From NCBI RefSeq assembly GCF_033100135.1, contig NZ_CP136920.1:4149001-4213000 (forward strand): a stretch of DNA of 64,000 nt, in the 5' to 3' direction. Shown piece by piece: positions 23,759 to 33,856 of the stretch. The position numbers and the translations under genes are program-made. Numbering within the stretch: the first letter of the stretch is position 1; every line of letters starts with the position of its first letter. The notes under the pieces are model-generated. The model was not told the origin of the DNA, searched no databases, and saw only the letters and a list, made by a program, of their open reading frames with translations. The DNA comes from Rubellicoccus peritrichatus. GTDB lineage: Bacteria > Verrucomicrobiota > Verrucomicrobiia > Opitutales > Cerasicoccaceae.

Positions 23759-25183
23759 CTACAGAATCGCATCCGGCTGGAATGACGAAGCCCCAGGAAA
23801 GCGCTTTTCGACCTCCGCCACGCGTGCGTTGAAGGCGTCGGTTTGAGCCGTGGCCATACCCGTTGCCTTTGCACCGCGATCAAGGATTGCATCAAGGTCT
23901 TCGCTTGAAAGCGGGATACGGTCGTCATTGGCCAAGCGGACAAATAAGTCGTTTTCCCTGACCTTGGCCGAGCGGATATCGCGGGCCGTGGCAACAGCGT
24001 GTTCCTTGATCACCTCGTGAGCCGTCTCGCGGCCAGTGCCAGCCTTAACTGCCTCCATCAAGACGGTCGTAGTTAGAAGGAAGGGCAGATAGTGGCGATT
24101 CTCCTGTTCAATCACAGCAGGGTTTGCCTCCATTTGATTCAGCACTGTAATCAGAGTCTCCAGTAATCCATCGATCGCGAAAAAACAATCCGGCAAGAAT
24201 GCCCTGCGAACAACGGAACAAGAAACATCACCTTCGTTCCACTGGTCACCAGCCAATCCGGCGGCCATCGTCAATTGACCACGCAGGATAACATGGAAGC
24301 CATCAATGCGCTCACAACTGCGACTATTCATCTTGTGCGGCATCGCTGAAGAGCCAACTTGACCAGGCAAGAATCCTTCCGAAGCCAGCTCGTGTCCCGC
24401 CATCAGTCGTAATGTCCGGGCAAAAGATGCAGGGCCGGAGCCTAACTGGTATAGCGCGCTGGCCACGGCAAAGTCCAGACTGCGTGGATAAACCTGACCT
24501 GGCGCACCCAGCACTTGTTCAAAACCAAGATGCTTTGCGAAACGCTCTTCAAGCTCAACCACCTTGGCGACATCACCATCAAAAAGGTTCAGCGTGTCGA
24601 GCTGAGTGCCAACCGCGCCTTTCAATCCGCGTGCAGGATAGCGACTGACCAAAGTATCGAATGCCTCCCAGGCCAACAGCATCTCTTCACCAAACATGGC
24701 GATGCGCCGTCCGTAGGTCGTAGCCTGAGCAGCCACATTATGAGTGCGACCAGTAATGGGCAGATCACGGTACTGGGCCGCGCGCTTGGACAAAGCAATC
24801 ATTGCGGCAACTGACTTTTCCCGGATCAGGCGCAATGAACGCAGAACGAGCAATTGCTCAACGTTCTCGGTCAAATCCCGACTCGTCATCCCCTGATGAA
24901 CGCCTTCGGCGCCCGCCAGATCACAAAATTCCTCGATGCGTGACTTCACATCGTGACGTGTAACCCGCTCACGTTCCTGTATGGATTCCAGATTTACCTG
25001 ATCTCGAACGCTCTCAAATGAAGCAATCGCATCTGCGGAAACCGGCAGACCGAGATCCTTTTGCGCCTTCAATACCGCAATCCAGAGATCGCGTTCGGCA
25101 ATAATCCGCCCCTCAGGCGACCAGATTTCACGCATTGCGCCAGAGGCGTAACGCTGAGCAAGAACATTGGGAATTTCCTCCAT
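23759..25183 (-). CDS. purB: Adenylosuccinate lyase
   Basis: Catalyses two steps of purine synthesis, SAICAR to AICAR and adenylosuccinate to AMP. The fumarase/aspartase signature GSSAMPHKMN is near residue 272 of this start. TSRDLTENVEQLLV and RTHNVAAQATTYGRR supply active-site residues. At 474 residues from ATG 25183 the length is normal; a TTG 25222 start would add 13 poorly conserved residues. It is divergent from the tex gene, whose ATG is 148 bp away. Confidence 0.94.
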   Translation of the reverse strand: MEEIPNVLAQRYASGAMREIWSPEGRIIAERDLWIAVLKAQKDLGLPVSADAIASFESVRDQVNLESIQERERVTRHDVKSRIEEFCDLAGAEGVHQGMTSRDLTENVEQLLVLRSLRLIREKSVAAMIALSKRAAQYRDLPITGRTHNVAAQATTYGRRIAMFGEEMLLAWEAFDTLVSRYPARGLKGAVGTQLDTLNLFDGDVAKVVELEERFAKHLGFEQVLGAPGQVYPRSLDFAVASALYQLGSGPASFARTLRLMAGHELASEGFLPGQVGSSAMPHKMNSRSCERIDGFHVILRGQLTMAAGLAGDQWNEGDVSCSVVRRAFLPDCFFAIDGLLETLITVLNQMEANPAVIEQENRHYLPFLLTTTVLMEAVKAGTGRETAHEVIKEHAVATARDIRSAKVRENDLFVRLANDDRIPLSSEDLDAILDRGAKATGMATAQTDAFNARVAEVEKRFPGASSFQPDAIL

Positions 25184-25330
25184 ACTGGAAAGAGGATGTT
25201 GGCTGAAGTCAGTCGTCGGCAAGCCCTCTTTTCGAAATCATCAAATTCAGACTTTTTCACCGTTCTTTCATCCTGTTTTTCTTTGCCAAGGAAGCGCCTG
25301 TTTGCTTCCTTCCTCTGCTTTTTGAAACGC

Positions 25331-27649
25331 ATGATCGAGTCGCACATTCTTAAAATAGCAGATGAACTGAACCTGAGCAAAGAGCAGGTGCTTGCCACAG
25401 CCAGGCTCTTCGACGAAGGCGCCACGGTGCCTTTTATCGCACGCTACCGAAAAGAAGCAACAGGGCAACTGGATGAGGTGGAGATCACAGCAATTCGTGA
25501 CCGTCTGGCAGACCTAAAGGCGCTAGAGGACCGACGCACATCGATCATCAAGTCGCTTGAAGAGCGTAAACTGATGACGGATGACCTGCGTGCTAAAATC
25601 GATGGAGCCGAGAGCGTGGCGAGCCTCGAAGATGTTTATCAGCCATATCGCCCCAAGCGCCGCACACGTGCCATGATCGCCAAAGAAAAGGGACTGACTG
25701 AACTGGCGAACTTCATCTTTGAAAACCAGGGCAAGCCAATTGATGACGAAGCCGCAAAGTTCATTGTGGAAAGCGAAGAGGAAGACAAAGCAGTGCCGGA
25801 CATCGAAGCAGCACTCAAAGGTGCGCGCGATATTCTTGCTGAACAGTTTAGCGACGATACCGATGCACGCCTGGAAATCCGTCAGCTCTTTGAAAAAGAA
25901 GCCATCCTCAAAAGTCAGGTCATGTTTGAAAAGGAAGAGGAAGGCAGCAAATACAAGGACTACTTCGACTTCTCAGAGCCACTGGCACAGATTCCTTCAC
26001 ACCGTCTGCTTGCTATACGGCGCGGAGCCAGTGAGGGCTTTCTCTACTTTCGCATTCAAGTCGATGAAGAACTGGCAACCGGCATGATGAAGAAGCGCTT
26101 CCTCAGCGGAAACGGTCCGGCGGCAGAGCAAATCAATCTGGCAATTGAAGATTCATTCAAGAGATTGCTTGGACCTTCCATGGAGACAGATGCCCGTCTG
26201 TCCTCGAAAAAACGGGCAGACGAACAGGCCATCAAAGTGTTTATGGATAACCTGAGAGAACTGCTCCTAGCCTCCCCTCTCGGCCAGATGCGCGTCATGG
26301 CGATTGACCCCGGTTTCCGCACCGGATGCAAGGTTGTCTGCCTTGATGCACAAGGCGCACTCGTTCACAACACCGTGATATATCCAGGCATGGGTGAGCG
26401 TAAAGATGAGGAAGCGCGTAATGTTGTCCTCGCACTATGCCATCAATTTGAGATACAGGCTATTGCAATTGGTAACGGTACCGCCAGTCGTGAAACCGAA
26501 GACTTTATTCGCAAATGCGGTCTACCCAGTTCCATTTCAATCGTCATGGTCAATGAAAGTGGCGCATCCATTTACTCTGCATCCGAAGTAGCACGGGAAG
26601 AGTTCCCGGATCAGGATATCACAGTACGTGGTGCGGTCAGTATTGGACGTCGACTGATGGACCCTTTGGCTGAGCTGGTTAAGCTCGATCCCAAGAGCAT
26701 TGGTGTTGGTCAATACCAACACGATATCGACGAATTCAAATTAAAGGGCAGCCTCGATGACGTTGTTGTCAGTTGCGTGAATGCAGTTGGCGTCGAGGTG
26801 AATACTGCTAGTAAGGAGTTGCTTAAATATGTGTCTGGGCTGAATACGCGCCTGGCCGAAAGCATTGTGACAACTCGCACGCAGAATGGACCTTTTCGTT
26901 CAAGAAAGGAATTGCTCAAAGTCGCCGGGATGGGCCCAAAGTCCTTTGAGCAAAGCGCAGGCTTTATGCGTATACGTGGTGGCGCACATCCTCTGGACGG
27001 ATCAGCGGTTCACCCTGAACGCTATGAACTGGTCGAGCAAATGGCAAGCGATGCCAATTGCAGCATAGAAGAACTCCTGGCCAGCGATTCGCGAAGGAAA
27101 CAACTGAAACTGGAAAAGTATGTCAGCGATGATGTCGGCTTACCGACCTTGCAGGATATTATGGCAGAGCTTGCCAAACCAGGACGTGACCCACGAGAAA
27201 AGTTTGAGGTGTTCAGTTTCGCAGAAGGAATCAATGAAATTGAAGATTTAAGCGAAGGCCTTCGACTCCCTGGAATCGTTACCAACGTGGCAGCATTCGG
27301 TGCATTTGTCGATGTGGGTGTGCATCAGGACGGTCTCGTGCATGTCAGCGAACTGTCCGATGAATTCGTAAAAGATCCATCCGAGGTGGTTAAAGTCCAA
27401 CAACGAGTCCAAGTTACGGTACTGGAAGTCGATGTTCCACGTAAACGCATTTCCCTCTCAATGAAAACCCAACGCGAAAATGGAAAGCCTCATCATAATG
27501 CAGGTCGCGGTGGAAACAAAGGTGGTTCAAGTGGCAAACAGCAACGAGACAATCGCCAAAGACAGAACAACCGCCATGATCGCGGCCAGCACAGTCGAGG
27601 CAACAAACCATCAAAATCATTTGGTAATTCGCTTGGCGATTTGTTTTAG
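25331..27649 (+). CDS. tex: Tex-family S1 RNA-binding transcription accessory protein
   Basis: Tex protein of 772 residues from ATG 25331 (MIESHILKIADELNLSKEQV). The frame extends further upstream, but the extra 90 codons overlap the purB leader. Domains in order: N-terminal helical Tex region, YqgF/RuvC-like nuclease fold (VMAIDPGFRTGCKVV), helix-hairpin-helix segments (LLKYVSGLNTRLAESIV, ELLKVAGMGPKSFEQSAGF), and a C-terminal S1 domain (LPGIVTNVAAFGAFVDVGVHQDGLVHVSE). A Gly/Asn/Arg/His/Gln-rich tail follows. The family influences transcription and RNA handling; exact function is unsettled. Confidence 0.93.
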   Translation: MIESHILKIADELNLSKEQVLATARLFDEGATVPFIARYRKEATGQLDEVEITAIRDRLADLKALEDRRTSIIKSLEERKLMTDDLRAKIDGAESVASLEDVYQPYRPKRRTRAMIAKEKGLTELANFIFENQGKPIDDEAAKFIVESEEEDKAVPDIEAALKGARDILAEQFSDDTDARLEIRQLFEKEAILKSQVMFEKEEEGSKYKDYFDFSEPLAQIPSHRLLAIRRGASEGFLYFRIQVDEELATGMMKKRFLSGNGPAAEQINLAIEDSFKRLLGPSMETDARLSSKKRADEQAIKVFMDNLRELLLASPLGQMRVMAIDPGFRTGCKVVCLDAQGALVHNTVIYPGMGERKDEEARNVVLALCHQFEIQAIAIGNGTASRETEDFIRKCGLPSSISIVMVNESGASIYSASEVAREEFPDQDITVRGAVSIGRRLMDPLAELVKLDPKSIGVGQYQHDIDEFKLKGSLDDVVVSCVNAVGVEVNTASKELLKYVSGLNTRLAESIVTTRTQNGPFRSRKELLKVAGMGPKSFEQSAGFMRIRGGAHPLDGSAVHPERYELVEQMASDANCSIEELLASDSRRKQLKLEKYVSDDVGLPTLQDIMAELAKPGRDPREKFEVFSFAEGINEIEDLSEGLRLPGIVTNVAAFGAFVDVGVHQDGLVHVSELSDEFVKDPSEVVKVQQRVQVTVLEVDVPRKRISLSMKTQRENGKPHHNAGRGGNKGGSSGKQQRDNRQRQNNRHDRGQHSRGNKPSKSFGNSLGDLF

Positions 27650-27676
27650 GCGAACTTCATCAGCTTTCAATGTTAT

Positions 27677-28354
27677 CTAGCCTCGAATCGCAGCCTGTAA
27701 CGGACAGAGCTGAACATCGACCCTATGCCCTGAGCGATACTGGCTCAAAACAGCCTGAGATTGCTTGGCTAACATACGTCTGACTTCACGGCGCTGTCCC
27801 TTGATTCGAGGGATCGCCATGTTATCATAGGCAGTCGTCTGATGACGCATCCAGGCAATAGTCGCGGCCTCGGCGCGTTGTTCGATGGGAATCCGCTGAG
27901 TCCGGGCAACTGTGCCACTGCCCACTGGAGTTGCATGGGCGGCAATCCGTGCCGCCAGTTCCCTCGCAAGCAGTTGATAACGCGAGTGAAAATCCAGGAA
28001 CTCAAACACAGTCTGCTCAAAGTCCTTTACATATTGAGTTTGCTGCTCCGATCGACGTTTCCACCCCGCATTAAGCTTCTTTTGATAGACAGGATCGGCT
28101 CTTTCATTTTCCAGCTCAGTTCGAATCGAAGCAATGTCCTCAGCAGGAGCCCAAATACCACGCGAGAAAACTTTCCTCCCTTTCTTTTCTTTAACCGTCC
28201 AGGTATGTGTGGCTTTTTTAATTCTCCGGCTCAATGCAGCGTCACCAGGTTTGAGTAACTCCCAACCATGCGGAATCGGCAACACTTCACCTGATTCACT
28301 GATGACGTGATTAGGTTTCGCGCATGGTCGTACTGTTCTGCTTTCTATCGGCAC
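27677..28354 (-). CDS. DUF2293 domain protein
   Basis: A 225-residue protein of unknown function. The C-terminal half has the DUF2293 pattern EAATIAWMRHQTTAYDNM...KGQRREVRRMLAKQSQAVLSQYR, rich in conserved basic residues. The N-terminus adds WELLKPGDAALSRRIKKA. The start is GTG 28354, five bases after AGAGG, which looks like a good ribosome-binding site. It is convergent with tex, ending 27 bp after it. The basic composition suggests nucleic-acid binding, but nothing more is known to me. Confidence 0.82.
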   Translation of the reverse strand: MPIESRTVRPCAKPNHVISESGEVLPIPHGWELLKPGDAALSRRIKKATHTWTVKEKKGRKVFSRGIWAPAEDIASIRTELENERADPVYQKKLNAGWKRRSEQQTQYVKDFEQTVFEFLDFHSRYQLLARELAARIAAHATPVGSGTVARTQRIPIEQRAEAATIAWMRHQTTAYDNMAIPRIKGQRREVRRMLAKQSQAVLSQYRSGHRVDVQLCPLQAAIRG

Positions 28355-28690
28355 AATATCCTCTCTATCCAGATCTTAAGAAAAGTGACTCTCAGAGCAG
28401 CTGCAAAAGACAGCGATCATTATTTTGATGAGAACCATGTGCCAGTGCTAATAAATATCTGATTCTCTTTATGCCATCAATTAACGGCGACATTAAATGC
28501 ACAGTAACCATACACAAAAAGAACATTAAATTTGATTTAGATTATTCAAATTATCCAAACTAGAAATGTATATATCTATATAACAAGCACTTACACATTT
28601 CAAAAACATGTCCTAAATAAATTGGCACGAAGCGAGTTATAGGGATCCGTGTCTGCACAATAGCAGGCATATAATTCAAAAAAGGATCTA
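28355..28690. other. AT-rich intergenic region upstream of pspA
   Basis: This gap separates the divergent DUF2293 and PspA-like genes and must contain both promoters. An imperfect -24-like TTGGCAC at 28622-28628 is followed by GT where sigma-54 promoters need GC, so I do not call a sigma-54 site. No RNA gene or repeat is seen. Confidence 0.45.
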
Positions 28691-29344
28691 ATGAAAACTC
28701 TCTGGAAAAGATGTCGAGTCAGCTTGGGGACAAGCTTTGAAACGCTTGTTAATCGAGTTGAAAATCACGAAGCAGTGGTTGCTGAAGCCATTCGCGAGGC
28801 ACAATCAGCCGCCGCCAAGGCGCGAGTGAAATTGACCCATGTTCGCCGCGATACAACAAATATGCGTCGACGCATTGATGAGCTGGCCAATGCAAAATCC
28901 GACTGGGAACGCCGTGCGAAACAATATGGTGATGGCGATCGCGAACGAGCACTTGAATGCCTGCGACGTCGTAACCGTGCAGCCCAGGAGCTCACCCACC
29001 TATTGGGAGAAGCAACCCGCCATGAGCAAACAGAACGCAACCTGGCAAAAGATATCAGTAAGCTGGACGAACATATTGCCACTCTGAAGCGACGTAAAAA
29101 CGCGCTGGCTGCACGCGATTTCAGAGCCAAAGCCCTGGTTGCAGGTGAACAGGCAGAGGGCTCGGCGATGGCTGGTCTTGATGAAATATTTGATCGTTGG
29201 GAACTGAAGCTCGCCGAGAGCGAATGCCTGACTGAATCCGCACGAGACTCTTTTGAGGACTCGTTTATTGCAGAAGAAGAAAACCTCGGACTTGAAGCCG
29301 AGTTGGACGACCTGCTCAAAGCAGAATCAACAGAATCGAAATAA
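28691..29344 (+). CDS. pspA: PspA/IM30-family protein
   Basis: Envelope-stress protein of the PspA/IM30 (ESCRT-III-like) family. The 217 residues are almost all helix and coiled coil, with many Ala, Arg and Glu, as in PspA. It starts KTLWKRCRVSLGTSFETLVNRVENHEAVVAEAIREAQ, where the first amphipathic helix would bind membranes. Helices 2-4 correspond to DERRIDELANAKSDWERRA-like stretches, and the acidic C-terminal ELDDLLKAE helix is also typical. It lies 9 bp upstream of a polytopic membrane protein gene, presumably the operon partner. Psp sensor proteins (PspB/C) are absent. Confidence 0.85.
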   Translation: MKTLWKRCRVSLGTSFETLVNRVENHEAVVAEAIREAQSAAAKARVKLTHVRRDTTNMRRRIDELANAKSDWERRAKQYGDGDRERALECLRRRNRAAQELTHLLGEATRHEQTERNLAKDISKLDEHIATLKRRKNALAARDFRAKALVAGEQAEGSAMAGLDEIFDRWELKLAESECLTESARDSFEDSFIAEEENLGLEAELDDLLKAESTESK

Positions 29345-29353
29345 CCCTCAAAC

Positions 29354-30796
29354 ATGCTCCAGAACATGAACACACAAAATACACAATCCACTCCGCCGGT
29401 GCTCGCGACCGAATCGGCGGAAGACATAAACCACATATTCACTGACCAGAACCCACTCGGATCTCGAGTCGCTGAAACGCAGATCGAACCAACACCAAAG
29501 GTCGAAACACCGGAAGAAGCCCAAAAGCGAACCGCAATTTACACTAGAGTCCTTCGCTGGATCGGAGCATCCATTCTCGGTATTGCTGCAATATGCTTTC
29601 TTATCGGTGGCTGGGCAAATGCTTCAGATCTGCATAGAACCTATGGGTTCCTTGGTTTCACCGCCCTACTAACAGCAGCTGGTGTATTTTGCACCTACCG
29701 ATGGCGAGATGACAAAGGGGCACGAACCTTCATGGCGATTGCGACAGCTTTTTTGCCAGCAAACTTCGCACAAGTCGGCGGCTTGATCTACGCCAAAGTA
29801 AAAGCTCCAGTCCTCCATGAGGGCCTAAGAGATCATTTCTCATTTGGGGTCCTAAACACTCAGGATCTAGTGATTGTTGGACTCATATCCTTGATCGTCC
29901 TGGCTCCAATTGCTTTTCTTGGCTTCAGCGCCCTGGCACGTTCGGGAGCAAAGAAAATGACCGCTTTGTTCATATTGGGCAATGCAGCACTGTTGCTTCC
30001 TTGGCGGAGCGCCAACCTGATAGCCGGTCTGGGATTTGCACTCTGCGCAATCCTTGTCTACGCTGACCGCAAGTGGTTCGCCAAAGTTACCGCCCTGCAA
30101 ACCTGGGACGGCATTGCCATGCGCACACTGCTCTTTGCACCGGCTGGACTTTTTATTGTCCGAAATCTGGTCATGCACGGACCAACCCTCAGCCTGGTTG
30201 GCTTGATCTTCGGCCTACTGTCCGCCCTTTTCTTTTTGGGGATCCCACGATGCCTACCCGGTAAGCAAAGCGCTTCCGCCAGCCAGCTTGCCGCCCATGC
30301 ATTTTCATTCGCAGCCTGGAGCTGCCTCGTCTTCGAATTCTTTGCACCTGACTCTATATTCAACGGCCTCCCGCTCTCTCTACTTTTCCTCCCGTGGTGC
30401 ATCCTAGTTTTCAGTCTCTCATTCATTGGTGCAGGTCGCGGCGCTTTCACACGCGGTATGGTATCAATTGTGGCTTCTGGCACCTGCTGGGCTGATATCG
30501 CGAACCTTGGAGGCTATGGACCAAGCATCACCTGTATTCTCGTGGCCGTCGCACTGATCCTCGCAGCCTTCGTCCTGGAAGAAAAAGTCATACTAGCCAG
30601 TGGACTCGGAGCGCTTGGTGTCGGTATCGCCTATCATTTGCACTTCGCAATGATGCTTGTTCAAACCAATCTATGGCTTTCACTCGCGGCTGCCGGGATG
30701 GTCGTAATCCTTGCCTCGTCCTTTCTGGAGCGGCACGGGCCAACGATTCGCGGTCGCTCCCGGCAGCTTCGCGAGCGCTGGCAAGGTTGGAATTAA
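29354..30796 (+). CDS. Polytopic membrane protein, partner of PspA
   Basis: A 480-residue protein with a hydrophilic N-terminus of about 70 residues and roughly twelve hydrophobic segments. The first is RWIGASILGIAAICFLIGGW. It is rich in small and aromatic residues with few charges. It resembles DUF2157-like membrane proteins in its repeat-like organisation, but I cannot assign a family. ATG 29354 overlaps no other gene; an alternative ATG is at 29366. Its placement 9 bp after pspA suggests a role in envelope stress or membrane maintenance. Confidence 0.7.
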   Translation: MLQNMNTQNTQSTPPVLATESAEDINHIFTDQNPLGSRVAETQIEPTPKVETPEEAQKRTAIYTRVLRWIGASILGIAAICFLIGGWANASDLHRTYGFLGFTALLTAAGVFCTYRWRDDKGARTFMAIATAFLPANFAQVGGLIYAKVKAPVLHEGLRDHFSFGVLNTQDLVIVGLISLIVLAPIAFLGFSALARSGAKKMTALFILGNAALLLPWRSANLIAGLGFALCAILVYADRKWFAKVTALQTWDGIAMRTLLFAPAGLFIVRNLVMHGPTLSLVGLIFGLLSALFFLGIPRCLPGKQSASASQLAAHAFSFAAWSCLVFEFFAPDSIFNGLPLSLLFLPWCILVFSLSFIGAGRGAFTRGMVSIVASGTCWADIANLGGYGPSITCILVAVALILAAFVLEEKVILASGLGALGVGIAYHLHFAMMLVQTNLWLSLAAAGMVVILASSFLERHGPTIRGRSRQLRERWQGWN

Positions 30797-30931
30797 TTAT
30801 TTTTCCTACAAACTGGGCATAAAAGACATCCATGGCGTCTCTTACCTGTATGAAACCAACGAAAAGCTCCATCTTGCTAAAACAAAGCGAATAAAGCGCG
30901 CAGTTGGTTTTTAGAGCGAGCCATAGATAAC

Positions 30932-30970
30932 AAACCCGGCAGATCTCAAAGATATGCCGGGTTTTTGTTT
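30932..30970 (+). terminator. Intrinsic terminator upstream of lpxC
   Basis: Perfect 10-bp stem AAACCCGGCA (30932-30941) with TGCCGGGTTT (30955-30964), followed by T-rich sequence. It ends the pspA transcript and isolates the following lpxC gene. The 135 bases before it (30797-30931) hold no supported gene. Confidence 0.85.
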
Positions 30971-31019
30971 TACAAAGCCATCACTACGCCTACTTTGGGC
31001 GTTTTTCCAATTTTACCGA

Positions 31020-32351
31020 ATGAAGCAACGCTCGATTTTACGTGACGCCACAATAAAAGGGAAAGCCCTCCATACCGGAGAGGAAGTCACGCTGACCCTG
31101 AAACCCGCTGAGCCCAATACAGGGATCGTTTTTCGCCGTGTAGACCTTTATGGCAAACCGGAAGTCAAACCGAGTGTAGATCTGGTCAGCGACGTGGTGC
31201 GTAGCACAACAATCACTGATGGCCACACCAAGATTCATACGATTGAACATGTGCTAAGTGCCCTGCATGGCTGTGGCATCGATAATGCCGTAGTCGAAAT
31301 GGATGCTTCAGAGCCACCAATTCTTGATGGCTCGGCCAAACTTTACGTCAACCTGATCCATGAGGCTGAACCAGTCGAGCAAGACGCTGATCGCGAGTAT
31401 ATTGAAATCAAAGAGCCGGTTTCCGTCACCTACGGCAGCAGCTCGCTGATTGCCCTTCCCTATGACGGTCTGAAAATCACCTGCACAAGCGCTGATGACC
31501 GCGGTATCCACACCCAACATATTGCCCTGGATATCGATCCTGAGGAGTATATGGCGCAAGTCGCGCCAGCCCGGACCTTTACGATCTACGAGGATATCGA
31601 GGAGCTGTTAAAACTTGGAAAAATCCAAGGCGGTTCACTGGATTCAGCAATCGTTATCAAAGGCGACAAAATCCTCTCCAAGGAACCATTGCGCTTCAAA
31701 GAAGAATTTGCCCGCCACAAAATCCTGGATATCGTCGGCGACGTTATGCTTCTGGGCAAACCGCTTAAGGCTCACATCATTGCAGTGCGCCCCGGACATC
31801 GCCTCAATGTCGAGTTGTCCAAAGCGATTATCAAATCCCTGGAAAAGCCCGAGGGAGCCAAAGAAAAAGCGAAACGCGGGCCAGCCTATGTCCTCCCCAC
31901 GGAAGACTCATTGAACATTCGTAGAATTCTAGACACCTTACCGCACCGCTACCCCTTCGTGATGGTTGATCGTGTTGTCGAGTTCAAGAGTGAGAAAGAA
32001 CTCGTTGCGATCAAGAACGTGACGATCAACGAACCTTATTTTCAAGGGCACTTTCCTGGGCATCCAGTGATGCCTGGCGTGCTTCAGATCGAAGCAATGG
32101 CCCAGGCAGCAGGTATTCTGATGCTCCGCCAGGTCAGCTCTGAGGACACAATCGCGTTCTTCATGAGCTGTGACAAAGTAAAGTTCCGCCAAGCCGTCAC
32201 GCCTGGTGACCAACTCGAGATTCACGTAAAAATCACCAAAAACCGCGGCAAAAAAATCGGTGTGGCCGAAGGCAAATGCCTCGTCGCCGGAAAAGTGGTT
32301 TCCTCTGCGGAACTGATGTTCGCCATCGTGGATGCCGGACAAGACACCTAG
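31020..32351 (+). CDS. lpxC/fabZ: Bifunctional UDP-3-O-acyl-GlcNAc deacetylase / 3-hydroxyacyl-ACP dehydratase
   Basis: A fusion of LpxC (lipid A synthesis, zinc deacetylase) and FabZ (fatty-acid dehydratase). Start at ATG 31020 ([22 protein letters not shown]), giving 443 residues. LpxC zinc ligands are visible in [11 protein letters not shown] and [10 protein letters not shown]. LpxC ends near residue 290 at a Lys-rich linker. FabZ begins at [22 protein letters not shown], with catalytic His in [11 protein letters not shown] and Glu in EAMAQ. The fusion is known from Bacteroidota, Chlamydiota and Verrucomicrobiota and supports the taxonomy. An upstream in-frame ATG at 30954 lies in the terminator and is rejected. 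Confidence 0.96.
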   Translation: MKQRSILRDATIKGKALHTGEEVTLTLKPAEPNTGIVFRRVDLYGKPEVKPSVDLVSDVVRSTTITDGHTKIHTIEHVLSALHGCGIDNAVVEMDASEPPILDGSAKLYVNLIHEAEPVEQDADREYIEIKEPVSVTYGSSSLIALPYDGLKITCTSADDRGIHTQHIALDIDPEEYMAQVAPARTFTIYEDIEELLKLGKIQGGSLDSAIVIKGDKILSKEPLRFKEEFARHKILDIVGDVMLLGKPLKAHIIAVRPGHRLNVELSKAIIKSLEKPEGAKEKAKRGPAYVLPTEDSLNIRRILDTLPHRYPFVMVDRVVEFKSEKELVAIKNVTINEPYFQGHFPGHPVMPGVLQIEAMAQAAGILMLRQVSSEDTIAFFMSCDKVKFRQAVTPGDQLEIHVKITKNRGKKIGVAEGKCLVAGKVVSSAELMFAIVDAGQDT

Positions 32352-32375
32352 ATTTAAAACGAGCTTTCCAAAATA

Positions 32376-32401
32376 GAGCTGAAGGCTTACTTCTTCAGCT
32401 C
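32376..32401 (-). terminator. Hairpin at the end of the 489-aa gene
   Basis: Nine-bp stem GAGCTGAAG (32376-32384) with CTTCAGCTC (32393-32401). It overlaps the minus-strand stop codon at 32387, and the minus strand continues with TATTTTGG. It probably terminates the minus-strand gene and may also act on lpxC/fabZ from the other side. Confidence 0.5.
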
Positions 32402-33856
32402 GATCAGTTCAGGAAATTGCGGATAAGGCCAAACCCAATCGCCTTCTTCGGAGTCACGCTGAAGCCCATTTCGCTTTTTGAGTCGAACAGCAACCTTCCC
32501 TGCGTCGTTGGTTTCATTCCAACCGATACTCCATAGTCTAAACGATACACCATCAGCTAATTGCTCATAATGGTAATCCGCGCCACCGATTCTATCCTTT
32601 GGTAGAGAGTCGATATAATCAGGCACTAAAGACTTAAGAGATACAGGATAGCCACCATTTACGCGCTGAAACCTGGTCAATGCACATGACAGAAGAGCCA
32701 TATCAATGTAAGCCTGTGCTTCAGCCACTTGCGATGTGACCCGGTCCAATGCTGGCATCGCCATGGCAACTAAATGACTACTTTCGATGATCAATTTTAA
32801 ATTCAGACTATCACTCTCATCGTGATTCAGTTGATCAAGCCCAAGTTCACTCTCAATCCGTTCGCTAACCAAACGCCCATCCGGATAAACAATACCATCA
32901 TCAAAATAAGCATCGACTACCTCACTTAAGCTTTCCGTGTAGACTCGAAAACTCCTGTCCATGAAAATTCGCCCGATACCATAACCGCTGCGAAATTCTT
33001 TTGATGCACTGATTGAACCGATTACAGAAGCTCTCTCGACTATCAGTGCCAATTCCAATGCCCGCACCAAATCAACTTGAGCAAATGCTGACTCAAACCA
33101 CACTAGCTGTTCATCAGTCCAGACATCCTTGATCAGGCCGTTGATAAAAAGTGGCAGGAACCAATTTTTCAGCACCATACTGTCGATCATTACATTAAAC
33201 AGATTCGGTAATCGTGAGTTTGCTTGAACAATCGCATAGATCGCTTTTTCGCTCCGAAAGGCAGAATCAGAATCACCTAGTTCTATCTTTTGCAAAGTAT
33301 ACGCATACAATACAGCCACCCAACTTCTTACGAGCCGATAACTCATAATTGGGACTTCATGTGGCAGTTGATATGATCCAATGGTTTGTCCTTTGGGGCA
33401 TTGCTCGGTCGCAACAATGATCGACTCAGCATAAGGCATGTACGGTTCAAATAAATCAATGTAGTGAGGCCACAAATCCTCGCCCAAAGCCTCTTGTTCC
33501 ATTTCGAGTCTTTTGGCCAACTTCCTTCTGAACTGGTACTGTTCATTCTCCAGACCAGAGTAATAGTCCACCGGACAAAAATCTCGCAAATGGGATGGAT
33601 CCTTCTTCAGACCATCTGGAACGGCTGCGTCTGTCATGATGTCTAAAGCAAAAAAGTTTTCCTCTCGCGGTAGAAGCGGTAGCTCATAATCACGCCAATT
33701 CAAACTCTGTCCCCTTGCTTCAATTGCGATTTTTGTTTCCTGCCACTTTTTTGACTCATTGAGCCAGGCCATAACTGCAATAGAAACCACCAAAAAGACC
33801 AGCAGGCCAAAGATTCCCCAGATGATGATTTTGGATTTTGTGCTATCTAAGCTCAT
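32387..33856 (-). CDS. Membrane-anchored hypothetical protein (489 aa)
   Basis: Single N-terminal transmembrane helix (KIIIWGIFGLLVFLVVSIAVMAWL) followed by a large, probably extracytoplasmic, mostly helical domain of about 450 residues. The C-terminal part (ALTRFQRVNGGYPVSLKSLVPDYIDSLPKDRIGG...YHYEQLADGVSFRLWSIGWNETNDAG) resembles the end of secretion-type pseudopilin-like proteins, which usually carry 'SxGWNxxDDGG'. No pilin cleavage site is present. I recognise this architecture from planctomycete and verrucomicrobial genomes but know no function. Confidence 0.7.
   Translation of the reverse strand: MSLDSTKSKIIIWGIFGLLVFLVVSIAVMAWLNESKKWQETKIAIEARGQSLNWRDYELPLLPREENFFALDIMTDAAVPDGLKKDPSHLRDFCPVDYYSGLENEQYQFRRKLAKRLEMEQEALGEDLWPHYIDLFEPYMPYAESIIVATEQCPKGQTIGSYQLPHEVPIMSYRLVRSWVAVLYAYTLQKIELGDSDSAFRSEKAIYAIVQANSRLPNLFNVMIDSMVLKNWFLPLFINGLIKDVWTDEQLVWFESAFAQVDLVRALELALIVERASVIGSISASKEFRSGYGIGRIFMDRSFRVYTESLSEVVDAYFDDGIVYPDGRLVSERIESELGLDQLNHDESDSLNLKLIIESSHLVAMAMPALDRVTSQVAEAQAYIDMALLSCALTRFQRVNGGYPVSLKSLVPDYIDSLPKDRIGGADYHYEQLADGVSFRLWSIGWNETNDAGKVAVRLKKRNGLQRDSEEGDWVWPYPQFPELIELKK

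Noticed and set aside
25061-25330. 90-codon N-terminal extension of Tex
   Set aside because: It overlaps the 5' part of purB on the other strand and lacks similarity to Tex; the usual Tex start MIESHIL is at 25331.
28622-28640. Possible sigma-54 promoter (TTGGCAC) upstream of pspA
   Set aside because: The -24 part looks right but the -12 part lacks the needed GC (it reads GT at the required distance). pspA promoters are often sigma-54 dependent, so expectation could bias the call.
30711-30914. 67-codon plus-strand ORF between the polytopic gene and the lpxC terminator
   Set aside because: Its first half is an alternative frame of the polytopic gene; the tail (IHGVSYLYETNEK) is suggestive but without an independent start.
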